From NCBI GenBank assembly GCA_019192545.1, contig JAHCMI010000002.1:62001-126000 (forward strand): a DNA stretch of 64,000 nucleotides. The letters run 5' to 3'. Of the stretch, positions 49,796 through 59,383 are shown piece by piece. The notes under the pieces are model-generated. The model worked only from the letters and a program-made list of their open reading frames with translations. It was not told the DNA's origin and did not search any database. A program made the translations under genes and the position numbers. Each line of letters opens with the position of its first letter. Position 1 is the stretch's first letter. This DNA comes from Rivularia sp. MS3 (lineage in GTDB: Bacteria; Cyanobacteriota; Cyanobacteriia; Cyanobacteriales; Nostocaceae).

Positions 49796-52638
49796 TTGGC
49801 TAATATCGGAGGACCTGCGGTTACCACTACAATTTTATCTGGATGAAGTAGTTCCCGTGCTGCTTGATTTACTTGGGCGGCAGTGACTGCTTCGATTTTT
49901 TCTGTATAAGTACGTAACTCCTCTGCGTCTAAACCTAATACATTATTTTTGATAATTCTATAAGTTAATTCATTCGGAGAAGCTAAAGAAACATTATAAT
50001 TGCCCGTCAAATTATCTTTGGCAGTTTCAACCTCCGCAGGCGTTACACCCTTTCTATGTAAATTCTCCAGTAATTGCCGCGTGCTGGCGATCGCTAGCAC
50101 GGTGTCTTCCGGGCTGGTTTGCATTTCAATCAAAAATGTTCCAGAATTCTTACCGGCTAAAAAGTTACTATAGATACCATAGGTTAAACCTAAACGGTCG
50201 CGTATTTGAGAACCAAGCCTGCTTGATAAAGTATCGCCACCCAAAATATGATTTAAAACTTTTGCTGCATAATATCTAGGATCTTGACGGTTAATTGCTT
50301 TGTTACCCATAAAAGTAATTGCCTGGGCTTTACCGGGAACTACTGGGTTAACGCGGACAATTGATTTGGGTAAATCTACTGGTGGATATTCAGCTAATGG
50401 TGTTTTACCTGAAGCTTGCCAATCTGCAAATTCTTTTTCTATAAGTTTTTTGACTCGGTCTGGTTGAAAATCACCAACTAAAGCCAATACTGTAGTATCG
50501 GGACGATAATGTTTTTTGTGAAAGTTAACTACATCCTTACGATTAATTTGCTGCAAACTTTCTTCTGAAGGAAAGCTATGAGAAGGATGTGTTTTGGGGA
50601 AAACGGCCTGTAAAAAAGTTCGTTGAGCTACTTCTTCGGGATTGTCCAAATCCTGCTTGAGGGATACTAAAGCTTGCTTGCGCGCTAATTGCAATTGCCC
50701 GCTAGGAAAGGTTGGATTTTTAATTACATCTCCTAAAGTTTGGACTAACACCGATAAATCATCTGACAAGCTATTTCCTTCAACATAAACGCCTTCGCGA
50801 TAAGTCTTAAAATCTAAACTTGCACCGCAGTCTCCTAAATCTTTAGCGATACTCATGTCATCTTTAGCTTTAGTTCCGTTCATCAAATTATCTGCAACTA
50901 AAGCTGCTAACCCTGCCTTATTCTGTGGATCGAATTCAGAACCAGCTTTGATATAACCACCTAAAGTTACCGTAGAAGTACTTTTATCTGGTAACAGTAG
51001 AATTTCTAAACCATTAGGTAACCTAACCTTTTGGGGTATTAACCTGCTTTTTGAAGCGATAGTCGAGTCGATTGGTGGTAAGTACTTAATGACATCACTA
51101 TTTCTCAGAGTACTTTTAGAAAAATTTTCGCTGCTTGATGTAGATATTTCTTTATTCTCGTTATTGTCGGTTTTTCCTTTAACTGCTGTGTTTATAGGCT
51201 TAAAAAATCCGACTGTTTGTTTTTGCTGTTTAAAATATTTTTTAGCTACCCGCTGTATATCTTCAACTGTTACCTTTTTAATCGCAGCTAAATAACCATC
51301 TGTATAAGTATAATCTCCTGTAGTAGCTTCATCGTTACCTAACTGCATTGCCAAAGAGGTAATATCGCGATTGCTTAAAATTACTGAAGCTTCTAACTGA
51401 GCTTTTGCTCGACTTAATTCTTCTGATGTGACTTTTTTATTTGCTAAAGTACTAATTTCGCGATTAACTATCAATTTGATTTGAGATAACTTAGAAGCGG
51501 AATTTGCTGTGACTAATAATTCGTACCAGCCTGCATCTTGTAAGCTGATTACACTTGCCGATACATCACTAGCTTTTCCTGAATTTACCAAAGCTTGATA
51601 AAGACGGGAATTTCTTCCCTCTGCCAAAATATAATCCATTACATCTAAAGCTGGCACATCCTGATGTTTTGCCGAAGGTAGGGGATATATTGCTTGAAAT
51701 AATGGTGCAGAACCAGGTTGCCTTAATACAATTGGTGGGGAAGCATTAGAGGTTTGGGCTGAACTACCTGAAAAATGTTTGTTGCTAACTTCAGTCTTAG
51801 AGTTAATTAAATTGGTATTTTTATTTTTTGGTATTTTTCCAAATATTTCTTTAACAGCTCCAATAGTTTTACTAGTGTTAAAATCACCAACGATTACTAA
51901 CACTGCATTATCAGGACTGTAAAAATTTTTATAATATTGTTTTACTTGCTCTAAAGTAAAATGTTCTACATCTTTCTCGGTTCCACCTACAGGTAAACCA
52001 TAAGGATGATTGGGAAAAGCAGCCTGCATCAATGTTCTATTTAAACGATACTCGGGGCTGTTTTCGTAACCTTTCAATTCAGAAATTACTACCCGCTTTT
52101 CACTATCTAAATGCTTCGCATCGATAACCGCATTTTGCATTCTATCTGCTTCTAAAGTCAGAAGTGCTTTTAATTTATTGCGTTCGGCAGTACCGTAATA
52201 CACTGTTTGATCGTGACTTGTAAAAGCATTAGAATCGCTGCCTAAAGCACTAAAAAGCTTTCCGAACTGTACGGGACGGCTTTTTGTGCCCTTGAACATC
52301 ATATGCTCTAACTGGTGAGCAATGCCGTTAACACCTACTGTCTCATTACGGGTTCCCACTTTATACCATACTTGTACGGTCACCACTGGTGCGGTATGTA
52401 CTTCCTTGGTTATAACCGTTAGCCCATTCTCTAACGTAGTTTTACGAGCATTTTCTGCGACAGTTAATATTGTTTTTTCTCTCGTCACTAATTCCTTGCG
52501 ATTGTTTACGCATTTTGAAGCAGCTAATAATCTGCTGTCACTCGATTTACTGCTAAGAAGTAGAACTAGGAACGGTACTAGTCCTAAAACTAAAGACTGA
52601 AAACGACAAATACGTAAAAACGTAAAATATACAGACAT
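49783..52638 (-). CDS. Tandem M16 zinc peptidase, exported
   Basis: The 951-residue protein has a signal-type N-terminus (~12-29) and two M16 halves in one chain. The first half has the zinc motif HQLEH (108-112, with H108, E111 and H112). The second half (~545-945) is M16-like (NGLEILLPD, AGLAALVADNLMNGTKA) but lacks HxxEH at the equivalent position. This is the classic active/inactive arrangement of pitrilysin-like peptidases, which use the second half to close the chamber. Cellular role is unknown. Confidence 0.94.
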   Translation of the reverse strand: MSVYFTFLRICRFQSLVLGLVPFLVLLLSSKSSDSRLLAASKCVNNRKELVTREKTILTVAENARKTTLENGLTVITKEVHTAPVVTVQVWYKVGTRNETVGVNGIAHQLEHMMFKGTKSRPVQFGKLFSALGSDSNAFTSHDQTVYYGTAERNKLKALLTLEADRMQNAVIDAKHLDSEKRVVISELKGYENSPEYRLNRTLMQAAFPNHPYGLPVGGTEKDVEHFTLEQVKQYYKNFYSPDNAVLVIVGDFNTSKTIGAVKEIFGKIPKNKNTNLINSKTEVSNKHFSGSSAQTSNASPPIVLRQPGSAPLFQAIYPLPSAKHQDVPALDVMDYILAEGRNSRLYQALVNSGKASDVSASVISLQDAGWYELLVTANSASKLSQIKLIVNREISTLANKKVTSEELSRAKAQLEASVILSNRDITSLAMQLGNDEATTGDYTYTDGYLAAIKKVTVEDIQRVAKKYFKQQKQTVGFFKPINTAVKGKTDNNENKEISTSSSENFSKSTLRNSDVIKYLPPIDSTIASKSRLIPQKVRLPNGLEILLLPDKSTSTVTLGGYIKAGSEFDPQNKAGLAALVADNLMNGTKAKDDMSIAKDLGDCGASLDFKTYREGVYVEGNSLSDDLSVLVQTLGDVIKNPTFPSGQLQLARKQALVSLKQDLDNPEEVAQRTFLQAVFPKTHPSHSFPSEESLQQINRKDVVNFHKKHYRPDTTVLALVGDFQPDRVKKLIEKEFADWQASGKTPLAEYPPVDLPKSIVRVNPVVPGKAQAITFMGNKAINRQDPRYYAAKVLNHILGGDTLSSRLGSQIRDRLGLTYGIYSNFLAGKNSGTFLIEMQTSPEDTVLAIASTRQLLENLHRKGVTPAEVETAKDNLTGNYNVSLASPNELTYRIIKNNVLGLDAEELRTYTEKIEAVTAAQVNQAARELLHPDKIVVVTAGPPILANQKQ

Positions 52639-52776
52639 TTATTTGCTTGATTTATCTGTAAGCTTGACTACAGATTTTTCCTATGAATATAGTCTAATCT
52701 GTCCAATGAAACTGTCGCCTCGGCAACACTACAGAGAGTGTTTATTCTACAGACAAAAGTAATTAATTTCAAGTAT

Positions 52777-53217
52777 TTATTTGATTGTTAAATTCCGAAT
52801 AAATTCTAGGGGTAAATTATCTGTATCAGCAATGAAAGCAACTTCATAAATACAACTGCCGATTTGCTGCTGAGTTGGTTCTAAGAGTACCTTCAAAGGC
52901 TGTACTACTTTTGGCTGTTTGAGGGATGCTGCGGCAAATTTTTCTTTGAGATTATTTAACCAGTTCGGCAAATCGGACGCAAGTTCGGTGATATCGAATG
53001 ATAAATGGTAATATCCCACATAATGTTCGTCAGCAAATGCATCCGCAGCAGGCTTAGGTTCGGGAATTTGAATTAGTTCGATTCTTCCCCCTAATCCTTC
53101 CATCCAACAAGCCAAAGTATAACCTGTAGTAAAGCGTTCGCATACATTAAAACCTAATTGTTCGTAGAAGGCGATCGCCTGGTGGATATCCGCAGTCCGA
53201 ATAGAAGCGTGATGCAT
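52777..53217 (-). CDS. Glyoxalase/bleomycin-resistance (VOC) superfamily protein
   Basis: The 146-residue protein has the VOC pattern MHHASIRTADIHQAIAFYEQLGF and a C-terminal VAFIADTDNLPLEFI, with likely metal ligands at the N-terminal His and the C-terminal Glu. The substrate is not predictable. It is about 95 bases downstream of the TIGR02652-type protein on the same strand. Confidence 0.88.
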   Translation of the reverse strand: MHHASIRTADIHQAIAFYEQLGFNVCERFTTGYTLACWMEGLGGRIELIQIPEPKPAADAFADEHYVGYYHLSFDITELASDLPNWLNNLKEKFAAASLKQPKVVQPLKVLLEPTQQQIGSCIYEVAFIADTDNLPLEFIRNLTIK

Positions 53218-53272
53218 TTTGTATCTTATTAATATTAAGCAATAAATATTTCTAAAGTGCTTAGAAACAGAG

Positions 53273-53303
53273 GTTAGGAGTTATAGCCAAAAAGACTCCT
53301 AAC
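53273..53303. other. Hairpin between two minus-strand genes
   Basis: A 9-bp stem GTTAGGAGT/ACTCCTAAC with a 13-nt loop lies 10 bases downstream of the 171-residue gene. There is no good T-tract, so its role as a terminator is uncertain. Confidence 0.5.
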
Positions 53304-53312
53304 ATTCCTTTC

Positions 53313-53828
53313 TTATTCAAACAATCTGAAGTAAGGGTAGCGTACCGGAACTCCAGGTTCTTTTTCCAAATCAAAATTTATCACTTCCCAACAAGAATCG
53401 TTACTGGTTTCGGGGCTGAAATCCACCGGTAAACCGTACAATCGCGCAGAAGTTACTTCTGAATTTTGTACCCCGCGCCACGGCGAGCTACGCTCCAAAT
53501 AACCGCCCATTAATTCTTGATACCGGCGAGCAATAATCACTTTAGTCGCTCGATAGCCTTGAGTATATAGCTTATCGAGTGCTTCGTGAATTTCAAACCT
53601 AATTCCGTCGGGATGAGTATGCTGACGATACCATTCATCCTTCCATCTTCGCCAATGTCGCCCGGATTGCAGATGAATTAATTCACCTGTTTTCGGATTT
53701 GCTTCAAAAGCTCCGTGACGGGGGCATAAATAAGTATCAGTTAATGTCAGTGCCGGAATAGTTTGACGACAGTGGGGGCACTGAATTTCGGGACCAAATA
53801 TCGGGTACTGCAAGCCTGGATTCATCAT
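53313..53828 (-). CDS. Cyanobacterial conserved protein with zinc-ribbon-like N-terminus
   Basis: The 171-residue protein has a CxxC/CxxH site (C17, C20, C35, H38) and the invariant-looking HLQSGRHWRRWKDEWYRQHTH segment in the middle. It matches, from memory, the TIGR02652 family found widely in cyanobacteria. Function unknown. The metal-like site suggests a nucleic-acid or protein binding role. Confidence 0.85.
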   Translation of the reverse strand: MMNPGLQYPIFGPEIQCPHCRQTIPALTLTDTYLCPRHGAFEANPKTGELIHLQSGRHWRRWKDEWYRQHTHPDGIRFEIHEALDKLYTQGYRATKVIIARRYQELMGGYLERSSPWRGVQNSEVTSARLYGLPVDFSPETSNDSCWEVINFDLEKEPGVPVRYPYFRLFE

Positions 53829-54160
53829 GAAGTGTATATAAACATCTTTATTTTTATCACCCTTTATTGTTTAATTTTACACTTACAATACAATTACTCT
53901 AAGTAGGCGAACGCGTAAGGTTTAGACACAGAGCAATTTATAAATTAGCTTTACTTAAAAAGTATCTTACTAGTAGAGCATGACTTAGATAAATCTACAG
54001 TTTTTCGTGGACATAAAAAACTGTAGATCTATCTGTTATGTCAACTGTATTAACAACCGTTAACATTTACCGAAATTACGTCATGGTATTCTGGTCGTAC
54101 TCCAAGCATTAAAAGGTTGGGGTACGAAAGCGTGTTTCTCCAATATATTTATATTCTATC
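53829..54160. other. Divergent intergenic region
   Basis: The 332 bases separate the minus-strand TIGR02652-type gene from the plus-strand gamma-carbonic-anhydrase-like gene. It holds a strong 13-bp hairpin (53993-54028). No other gene was seen. Confidence 0.55.
53993..54028. other. Strong hairpin upstream of the carbonic-anhydrase-like gene
   Basis: A perfect 13-bp stem ATCTACAGTTTTT/AAAAACTGTAGAT encloses a 10-nt loop, ending 133 bases before the next start codon. The outer bases AGAT and ATCT extend it imperfectly. Not an obvious terminator for either strand. Confidence 0.6.
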
Positions 54161-54688
54161 GTGTCTACTACTTCCTACTGGTCTTCTCCCGATATTTCAG
54201 CAGCAGCTTTTGTTGCGGCTAATGCTGTTGTCATGGGTTCGGTTAGTATTGGGGCACAAGCAAGTATTTGGTACGGCGCGGTTGTCAGAGGTGATGTAGA
54301 GCGGATTGAAATTGGTAAATACACCAATATCCAAGACGGAGCAATTCTTCACGGCGATCTGGGTAAGCCTACTGTTTTAGAAGACTATGTTACCGTTGGA
54401 CATCGAGCCGTAGTACATTCTGCATACATCGAAAGTGGCACGTTAATCGGCATTGGCGCAGTAATCCTTGATGGGGTACGTGTGGGAAGCGGCAGTATTA
54501 TTGGTGCAGGTGCAGTAGTAACTAAGAATATACCTCCCTCGTCTCTGGTTGTTGGAGTTCCGGGTAAAGTAATACGTCAAAATTCTTCTCAAGAAGCAGC
54601 AGAACTAATCGAACATGCCAAACGCTATCAAAAATTGGCTTTAGTTCATGCTGGGAAAGGTACAGATTTAGGCTTTGTTAAACAATAA
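54161..54688 (+). CDS. Gamma-carbonic-anhydrase-like left-handed beta-helix protein
   Basis: The 175-residue protein is made of hexapeptide repeats (left-handed beta-helix). It has the three zinc ligands of the gamma class, H64 (AILHGD), H81 and H86 (VGHRAVVHSA), in correct spacing. This YrdA/CaiE/PaaY-type subfamily often lacks measured carbonic anhydrase activity, so the reaction is uncertain. It has no N-terminal CcmM-like extension. PsbY follows about 220 bases downstream. Confidence 0.9.
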   Translation: MSTTSYWSSPDISAAAFVAANAVVMGSVSIGAQASIWYGAVVRGDVERIEIGKYTNIQDGAILHGDLGKPTVLEDYVTVGHRAVVHSAYIESGTLIGIGAVILDGVRVGSGSIIGAGAVVTKNIPPSSLVVGVPGKVIRQNSSQEAAELIEHAKRYQKLALVHAGKGTDLGFVKQ

Positions 54689-54909
54689 GTATGTGGTAAT
54701 TCTTAATTTATAATTTTTTTATTGCTTTATTTTCTAATTTCTGGTCTTTGACTTCAAACTCCTGCCAATAGCTGTTCGCTGCTAACTTTTAGCAGAATCT
54801 GTAAACATTCTTTACACGCAGGGGTAGAAAAATTTGCCAATTCAGCTAAAAATAAAAATGAGACCAGTTGATAAAACTTAAAATTTCACCTAAAAGAGGG
54901 GTTGTACAT

Positions 54910-55035
54910 ATGAACATTGATACTCGTATATTGATTGTTGTAGCACCTTTAGCTATTGCTGCTGGTTGGGCGTTATTTAATATCGGCGCTGCTGCATTAA
55001 GACAACTGCAAACTTTTTTAAATAAAGAAGCGTAA
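54910..55035 (+). CDS. psbY: Photosystem II protein Y
   Basis: This 41-residue frame reads [18 protein letters not shown], then [16 protein letters not shown]. It contains one membrane helix and the conserved GWAxxNIGxxAxxQ pattern of PsbY, a small subunit of photosystem II. AGAGGGG lies 8 bases before the ATG. The gene is a single cistron with a weak hairpin after it. Confidence 0.9.
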   Translation: MNIDTRILIVVAPLAIAAGWALFNIGAAALRQLQTFLNKEA

Positions 55036-55057
55036 CTATTTCATAATTTTCGCTTTT

Positions 55058-55090
55058 AACCGGCTGTTTTCCTTCATAGAGCAGTCGGTT
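55058..55090 (+). terminator. Probable psbY terminator
   Basis: AACCGGCTG pairs with CAGTCGGTT (one G-T) around a 15-nt loop, 22 bases after the psbY stop; a weak T-rich tail follows. Confidence 0.55.
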
Positions 55091-55218
55091 TCATTCATTT
55101 AATACAGTCTGATTAATTTTTAACCTCTAGGGCGTATTTTCCCCTGTAGCCCGTCGGCGCGAACTATGAAAAGCCCGAATTTTTAGCTCTTTAAGGCATT
55201 CGAGTCGGTAAATCATGC

Positions 55219-55255
55219 TTCAACCTTCAACCTTTAACCTTTAACTTTTAACCTC
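55219..55255 (+). repeat. STRR array against the folC start
   Basis: Heptamers TTCAACC, TTCAACC, TTTAACC, TTTAACT and TTTAACC run to the base before the folC ATG, leaving no Shine-Dalgarno sequence. Confidence 0.85.
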
Positions 55256-56548
55256 ATGGAAATAGATATAGATGCTGTATTAGAACCTCGCAAACGTTTT
55301 GGGGTTCATTTAGGATTGGAGCGCATTGAAAAACTTTTGAAAAATCTTGGTAATCCACAGGATCGAGTTCGGGTAATTCATGTTGCCGGAACAAATGGCA
55401 AAGGTTCTGTTTGTGCTTATTTATCTTCGGTTTTAACTGAAGCTGGATATAAAACGGGACGCTACACTTCGCCTCATTTAGTTGATTGGACGGAGCGGAT
55501 TTGCTTGAGGGAACGGCAAATTTCTTCATCCGAACTTGCTAATTTACTCGTAGAGGTACAAAAAGCTATTGATTCTCAAGAAGAATCACCGACTCAGTTT
55601 GAGGTATTTACTGCCGCAGCTTGGTTATATTTTGCTCGGCAGGAGGTTGATGTGGCAGTGGTGGAAGTTGGATTGGGAGGACGCTTGGATGCTACTAATG
55701 TTTGCAAAAAACCTTTAGTTACTATTATTAGTTCTATCAGTCGCGACCATTTGCAACAATTAGGTTCTACAATCAGCGCGATCGCCAAAGAAAAAGCAGG
55801 TATTCTCAAGGCTGGATGCCCCGCCATTATCGGACAATTACCGGAAGAAGCTGAATTGGTAGTACGAGAATATGCAAATAAGTTGCAATGTCCGGTAATT
55901 AAGCCATCGCCAGCTAAAGAACTTAGCAGTGGTTTGGCTTTAATAGAAATACAACAGCAAAATAATGCCGAGTTGCCAATTAGCAAATCAATCAAATATT
56001 CGTTACCGCTCCAGGGAGAAGTGCAGCTAATTAATTCCGCTTTAGCTATAACTGCTTTAGAAATCATGCAGCAGCAGGGCTGGCAAATATCTCAAAACGC
56101 AATTATTCAAGGTATTGCTAAAACTAAGTGGCCCGGAAGGATGCAATGGAGTACTTGGAACGGACAAAAATTATTAGTCGATGGTGCCCATAATAAAGCC
56201 GCAGCAGAAGCATTAAGAAATTACGTTGATAGAGTAGTTGCTCGTTCAAATCAATCTCAAGTTAGGGTTACTTGGGTGATGGGGATGCTTTCCACAAAAG
56301 AACATGGGGAAGTTTTGACAACTTTATTACGACCAAATGATGAGTTGCATTTGGTACCCGTACCGGCTCGTAGCTCTGCTGACGAAAGTGAATTAGCAAA
56401 ATTGGCGCAGAATATTTGCCCGCAATTAAGTTTATGCCAAACCTATTCTGACTTGACATCAGCTTTTTCTAAGGCTTTTAGCTCAAATCCACATTTAGTG
56501 GTTTTATGTGGCTCGCTTTATTTGGTAGGACATTTTCTAAAAAAATAA
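55256..56548 (+). CDS. folC: Bifunctional folylpolyglutamate/dihydrofolate synthase
   Basis: The 430-residue protein has the FolC P-loop HVAGTNGKGSVCAYLSS (GTNGKGS at 45-51) and the LVDGAHNKAAAEAL block. It adds glutamate to folates and, in bacteria, to dihydropteroate. Length is normal. Its start codon is abutted by an STRR array. Confidence 0.96.
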   Translation: MEIDIDAVLEPRKRFGVHLGLERIEKLLKNLGNPQDRVRVIHVAGTNGKGSVCAYLSSVLTEAGYKTGRYTSPHLVDWTERICLRERQISSSELANLLVEVQKAIDSQEESPTQFEVFTAAAWLYFARQEVDVAVVEVGLGGRLDATNVCKKPLVTIISSISRDHLQQLGSTISAIAKEKAGILKAGCPAIIGQLPEEAELVVREYANKLQCPVIKPSPAKELSSGLALIEIQQQNNAELPISKSIKYSLPLQGEVQLINSALAITALEIMQQQGWQISQNAIIQGIAKTKWPGRMQWSTWNGQKLLVDGAHNKAAAEALRNYVDRVVARSNQSQVRVTWVMGMLSTKEHGEVLTTLLRPNDELHLVPVPARSSADESELAKLAQNICPQLSLCQTYSDLTSAFSKAFSSNPHLVVLCGSLYLVGHFLKK

Positions 56549-57509
56549 AAAGCTGAATTCATTAAAATTACTGATGCGAAAAAATAATATTTTATTTAAT
56601 TGGTAAAATTACCGATATTCCTATCAATTGATAACAAATTTTAAATCAATTGCTTGATAATTTTTATTTAATTTAATGACTGACAATAATTTAAAGCTTG
56701 ATTCTCCGTAAAAAGTCGGAGTAACTACTACTCTATTTACAATATATATTTTAAATCTTTATCGAATAGAAAATTCAATAGTCAAACATACTGACTCAGA
56801 TATTTGCTCGTACTTTGCACGATATTTATTAATCTAGTGTATGCACTGAGTACATTTATGATACATAATTGCTTTAATTAATCGATGTTATAACTAATTA
56901 ACTGCATCATCGAGATATTGGGATATGCCATATTTATCGCTGACAAAAGCATAATTTTCTTAACGTCTTTCTTGATAGTAAGAATAGCTTGAGTTGAGTA
57001 GAAGAGTTGCTAGGTAAGTATTTCGCAAGCTGAAGTCAAAAATGACTTTGATAATGATGTCTATTAATCATAGTGGCATCTATATAAAAATCTCTGTTAA
57101 TATTTGGCTTTGCGTTTGATAAAAAGATAATTCATAGAATTTTTCTTTATACCCTTTTAACTGCTTACTTAGTTGCAATTAGACTTAATAATTAAGCGTT
57201 TAATTAAGGTTGAGTTGATATACAATTGCCAGTCAATTACTTTTACACCCCAATCAAATCCATAAAAGGGCTGTGAAAAGCAACATGATTTATCAAAAAT
57301 TAGCTATGGCATACAGCCAGCTATTTGTTTGAACAAATTAATTTGAATAACCATAGTAAATAATCTTTATCAGCAATCGGGGTGAAAGACGCTATGCGAA
57401 ATTTATAAAACAACTTGTAAAATCAATAGCTCAATCCATTACCTAATATCAAGAGCAGTTTTTAGTCAGATTTGGATTTTAATCTTTTAGTATTCCTACG
57501 AGTAAAACA
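56549..57509. other. Long AT-rich region upstream of pilM
   Basis: These 961 bases contain no convincing gene. A short open stretch on the minus strand near 56920-56990 (about 20 codons, FVSDKYGISQYLDDAVN) was seen but could not be assigned. The pilM promoter must be here. Confidence 0.55.
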
Positions 57510-58616
57510 GTGGTGAAAGGCTTAAGCAGTCTGTTTGGGAAATCCAAAAGCGGGGTTGGCATCGAGCTTGCACCACAACGAGTGAATGTAGCTCAGTTAC
57601 GCAAGCAGCGCCAAGGTTTGAAATTGGATGTTTTAACTTCAGTGCCAGTTCCAGAGGGCATCTTTATTGATGGTCAAATTGCAGATCCGCCTACTATGGC
57701 ACAAATCATCCAAGAGGCGCTTTTGGAAAGCAAAATCAAAGCGAGTCGTGTTGTAACTGCCGTACCCGGACGCGAGTCTATTGTGCGTCTTATTCCCGTA
57801 CCGGCAGAATTAGACGATAAAGAGTTACGGGAAATGGTTCTAAATCATGAAGCAGGTTTATATTTGCCCTATCCCCGTGAAGAGGCGGATGTGGATTATC
57901 AAAAGCTGGGATACTTTGTAGATGAGGATGGCATCGAAAAAGTACAAGTGCTTTTAGTCGCTACCCGTAAAGATATTACAGATACCTACATAAGTACTTT
58001 TGAACAGGCAGGATTGCAGGTTGATGTTTTAGAGATTAGTAGTTTTTCTTTGATTCGGACAATCCGCGATCAACTACGTCAGTTTGGTCCTCAAGAAGCT
58101 GCGGTGTTAGTAAACATTGAGTACGACAGTACCGAAATTGCCATCGTTGTTAATGGAGTTCCTCAATTCTCTCGTACTGTTCCTATTGGAACAGAACAAA
58201 TGCAAGCAGCCTTATCTAGAGCCATGAATTTACCTACGTCTAGAGACATGGAACTATTAGAAGGAATGACTATACCGGCTTCAAGTATGGAGGGTGGTAA
58301 AACGGGTATGACTGAGGTAAATCCCGGTATGGCTGCGATGTTGAGAGTGTTAGGAGAACTTACCGACGAACTGCGTCGTTCGGTCGATTTCTATTTGAAT
58401 CAGGCTGAAAACTTGGAAATCGCGCAGATATTACTTGCAGGTTCGGGGGGTGGACTTATACAGCTAGATGAGTTTTTTACTCAACGCTTGAGTTTACCTA
58501 CTACTCAAATAGACCCCGTACAAGCCTTATCCCTGCAAGTAGATGATGAAGATTACCCCTTTGTACAGCGTCCTGGTTTGGGTACGGTACTTGGTTTAGG
58601 AATGCGAGGTGCTTAA
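57510..58616 (+). CDS. pilM: Type IV pilus assembly protein PilM
   Basis: The 368-residue cytoplasmic actin-like protein starts at GTG (the preceding codon is also GTG-type). It contains GVGIELAPQRVNVAQL and the GSGGGL ATP-binding loop near the C-terminus (313-318). PilM joins PilN, PilO and the inner-membrane platform of the pilus. It heads the pilM-N-O-Q block, with pilN starting 3 bases after its stop. Confidence 0.96.
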   Translation: MVKGLSSLFGKSKSGVGIELAPQRVNVAQLRKQRQGLKLDVLTSVPVPEGIFIDGQIADPPTMAQIIQEALLESKIKASRVVTAVPGRESIVRLIPVPAELDDKELREMVLNHEAGLYLPYPREEADVDYQKLGYFVDEDGIEKVQVLLVATRKDITDTYISTFEQAGLQVDVLEISSFSLIRTIRDQLRQFGPQEAAVLVNIEYDSTEIAIVVNGVPQFSRTVPIGTEQMQAALSRAMNLPTSRDMELLEGMTIPASSMEGGKTGMTEVNPGMAAMLRVLGELTDELRRSVDFYLNQAENLEIAQILLAGSGGGLIQLDEFFTQRLSLPTTQIDPVQALSLQVDDEDYPFVQRPGLGTVLGLGMRGA

Positions 58617-58618
58617 TA

Positions 58619-59383
58619 ATGTACAGCTTAGATGTCAACTTCCTTAAAGACCGTCCCGGTCATCAGGGAAACCAACCCGGTCCGAAAAAACCCGTTGTAA
58701 TACCAGTTGGAGGTATGACACCAATTTATATTGGTGCAGCTGTAGCTATAATTTTTCCAGCTTTATTAGGAGCCGGTTTGTTATACGTCAACAGCCAAAA
58801 TGCCAACATTGACGAAGAAATTGCAGAATTAGAAAGTAAAAATCAAGAGTTAGAGGCTAAATTAGGCGACATTAACCAAAAAGAACAAGAAATAGCGGCA
58901 ATTAAAACTGAAACTCAAGCATTAGTTAGTGTTTTTGACCAAATTAAACCTTGGTCGGCAATGCTGCAAGTTTTGCGCGATCGCATTCCTGTCAGAGTGA
59001 GGATTGAGAACGTCAAGCAAATTGCACCTGAAGTTGCAGCAGAAGACGGTTCAATACCAAATCCTGCCGGAGGAATAGAAATTAGCGGTTCTGCTCGCTC
59101 TTTTAATGATGTTAATGATTTCTTACTTTCCTTACAGCAATCTCCCTTTTTCAAATCATCGGAAGGAAAAATAGTTACAGCAGAGCTAGTTGATGGTGAA
59201 CTGCCTCAAGGAATTCCGGAGGAAGTGAGAATCAAACCTCCAAAAATAGTTAAATATACTATTGTTTCTCAACTTACCGATGTACCTGCTTCTGAACTAA
59301 TGCGGGAACTGGATCAAAAGGGCGCAAGAGGATTAGTAAATAGAATTCGTAGTTTGCAAGCAACGGGAGTCTTTCAAAAATGA
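58619..59383 (+). CDS. pilN: Type IV pilus assembly protein PilN
   Basis: The 254-residue protein has the PilN-type N-terminal peptide (MYSLDVNFLKDRP) that docks on PilM, a membrane helix at about 36-56 and a coiled coil (~60-100). The periplasmic domain follows. Its stop overlaps the pilO start as ATGA. Confidence 0.94.
   Translation: MYSLDVNFLKDRPGHQGNQPGPKKPVVIPVGGMTPIYIGAAVAIIFPALLGAGLLYVNSQNANIDEEIAELESKNQELEAKLGDINQKEQEIAAIKTETQALVSVFDQIKPWSAMLQVLRDRIPVRVRIENVKQIAPEVAAEDGSIPNPAGGIEISGSARSFNDVNDFLLSLQQSPFFKSSEGKIVTAELVDGELPQGIPEEVRIKPPKIVKYTIVSQLTDVPASELMRELDQKGARGLVNRIRSLQATGVFQK

Noticed and set aside
56920-56990. Minus-strand stretch reading FVSDKYGISQYLDDAVN
   Set aside because: It resembles a conserved protein end but is only about 20 codons long, has stops on both sides and could not be assigned.
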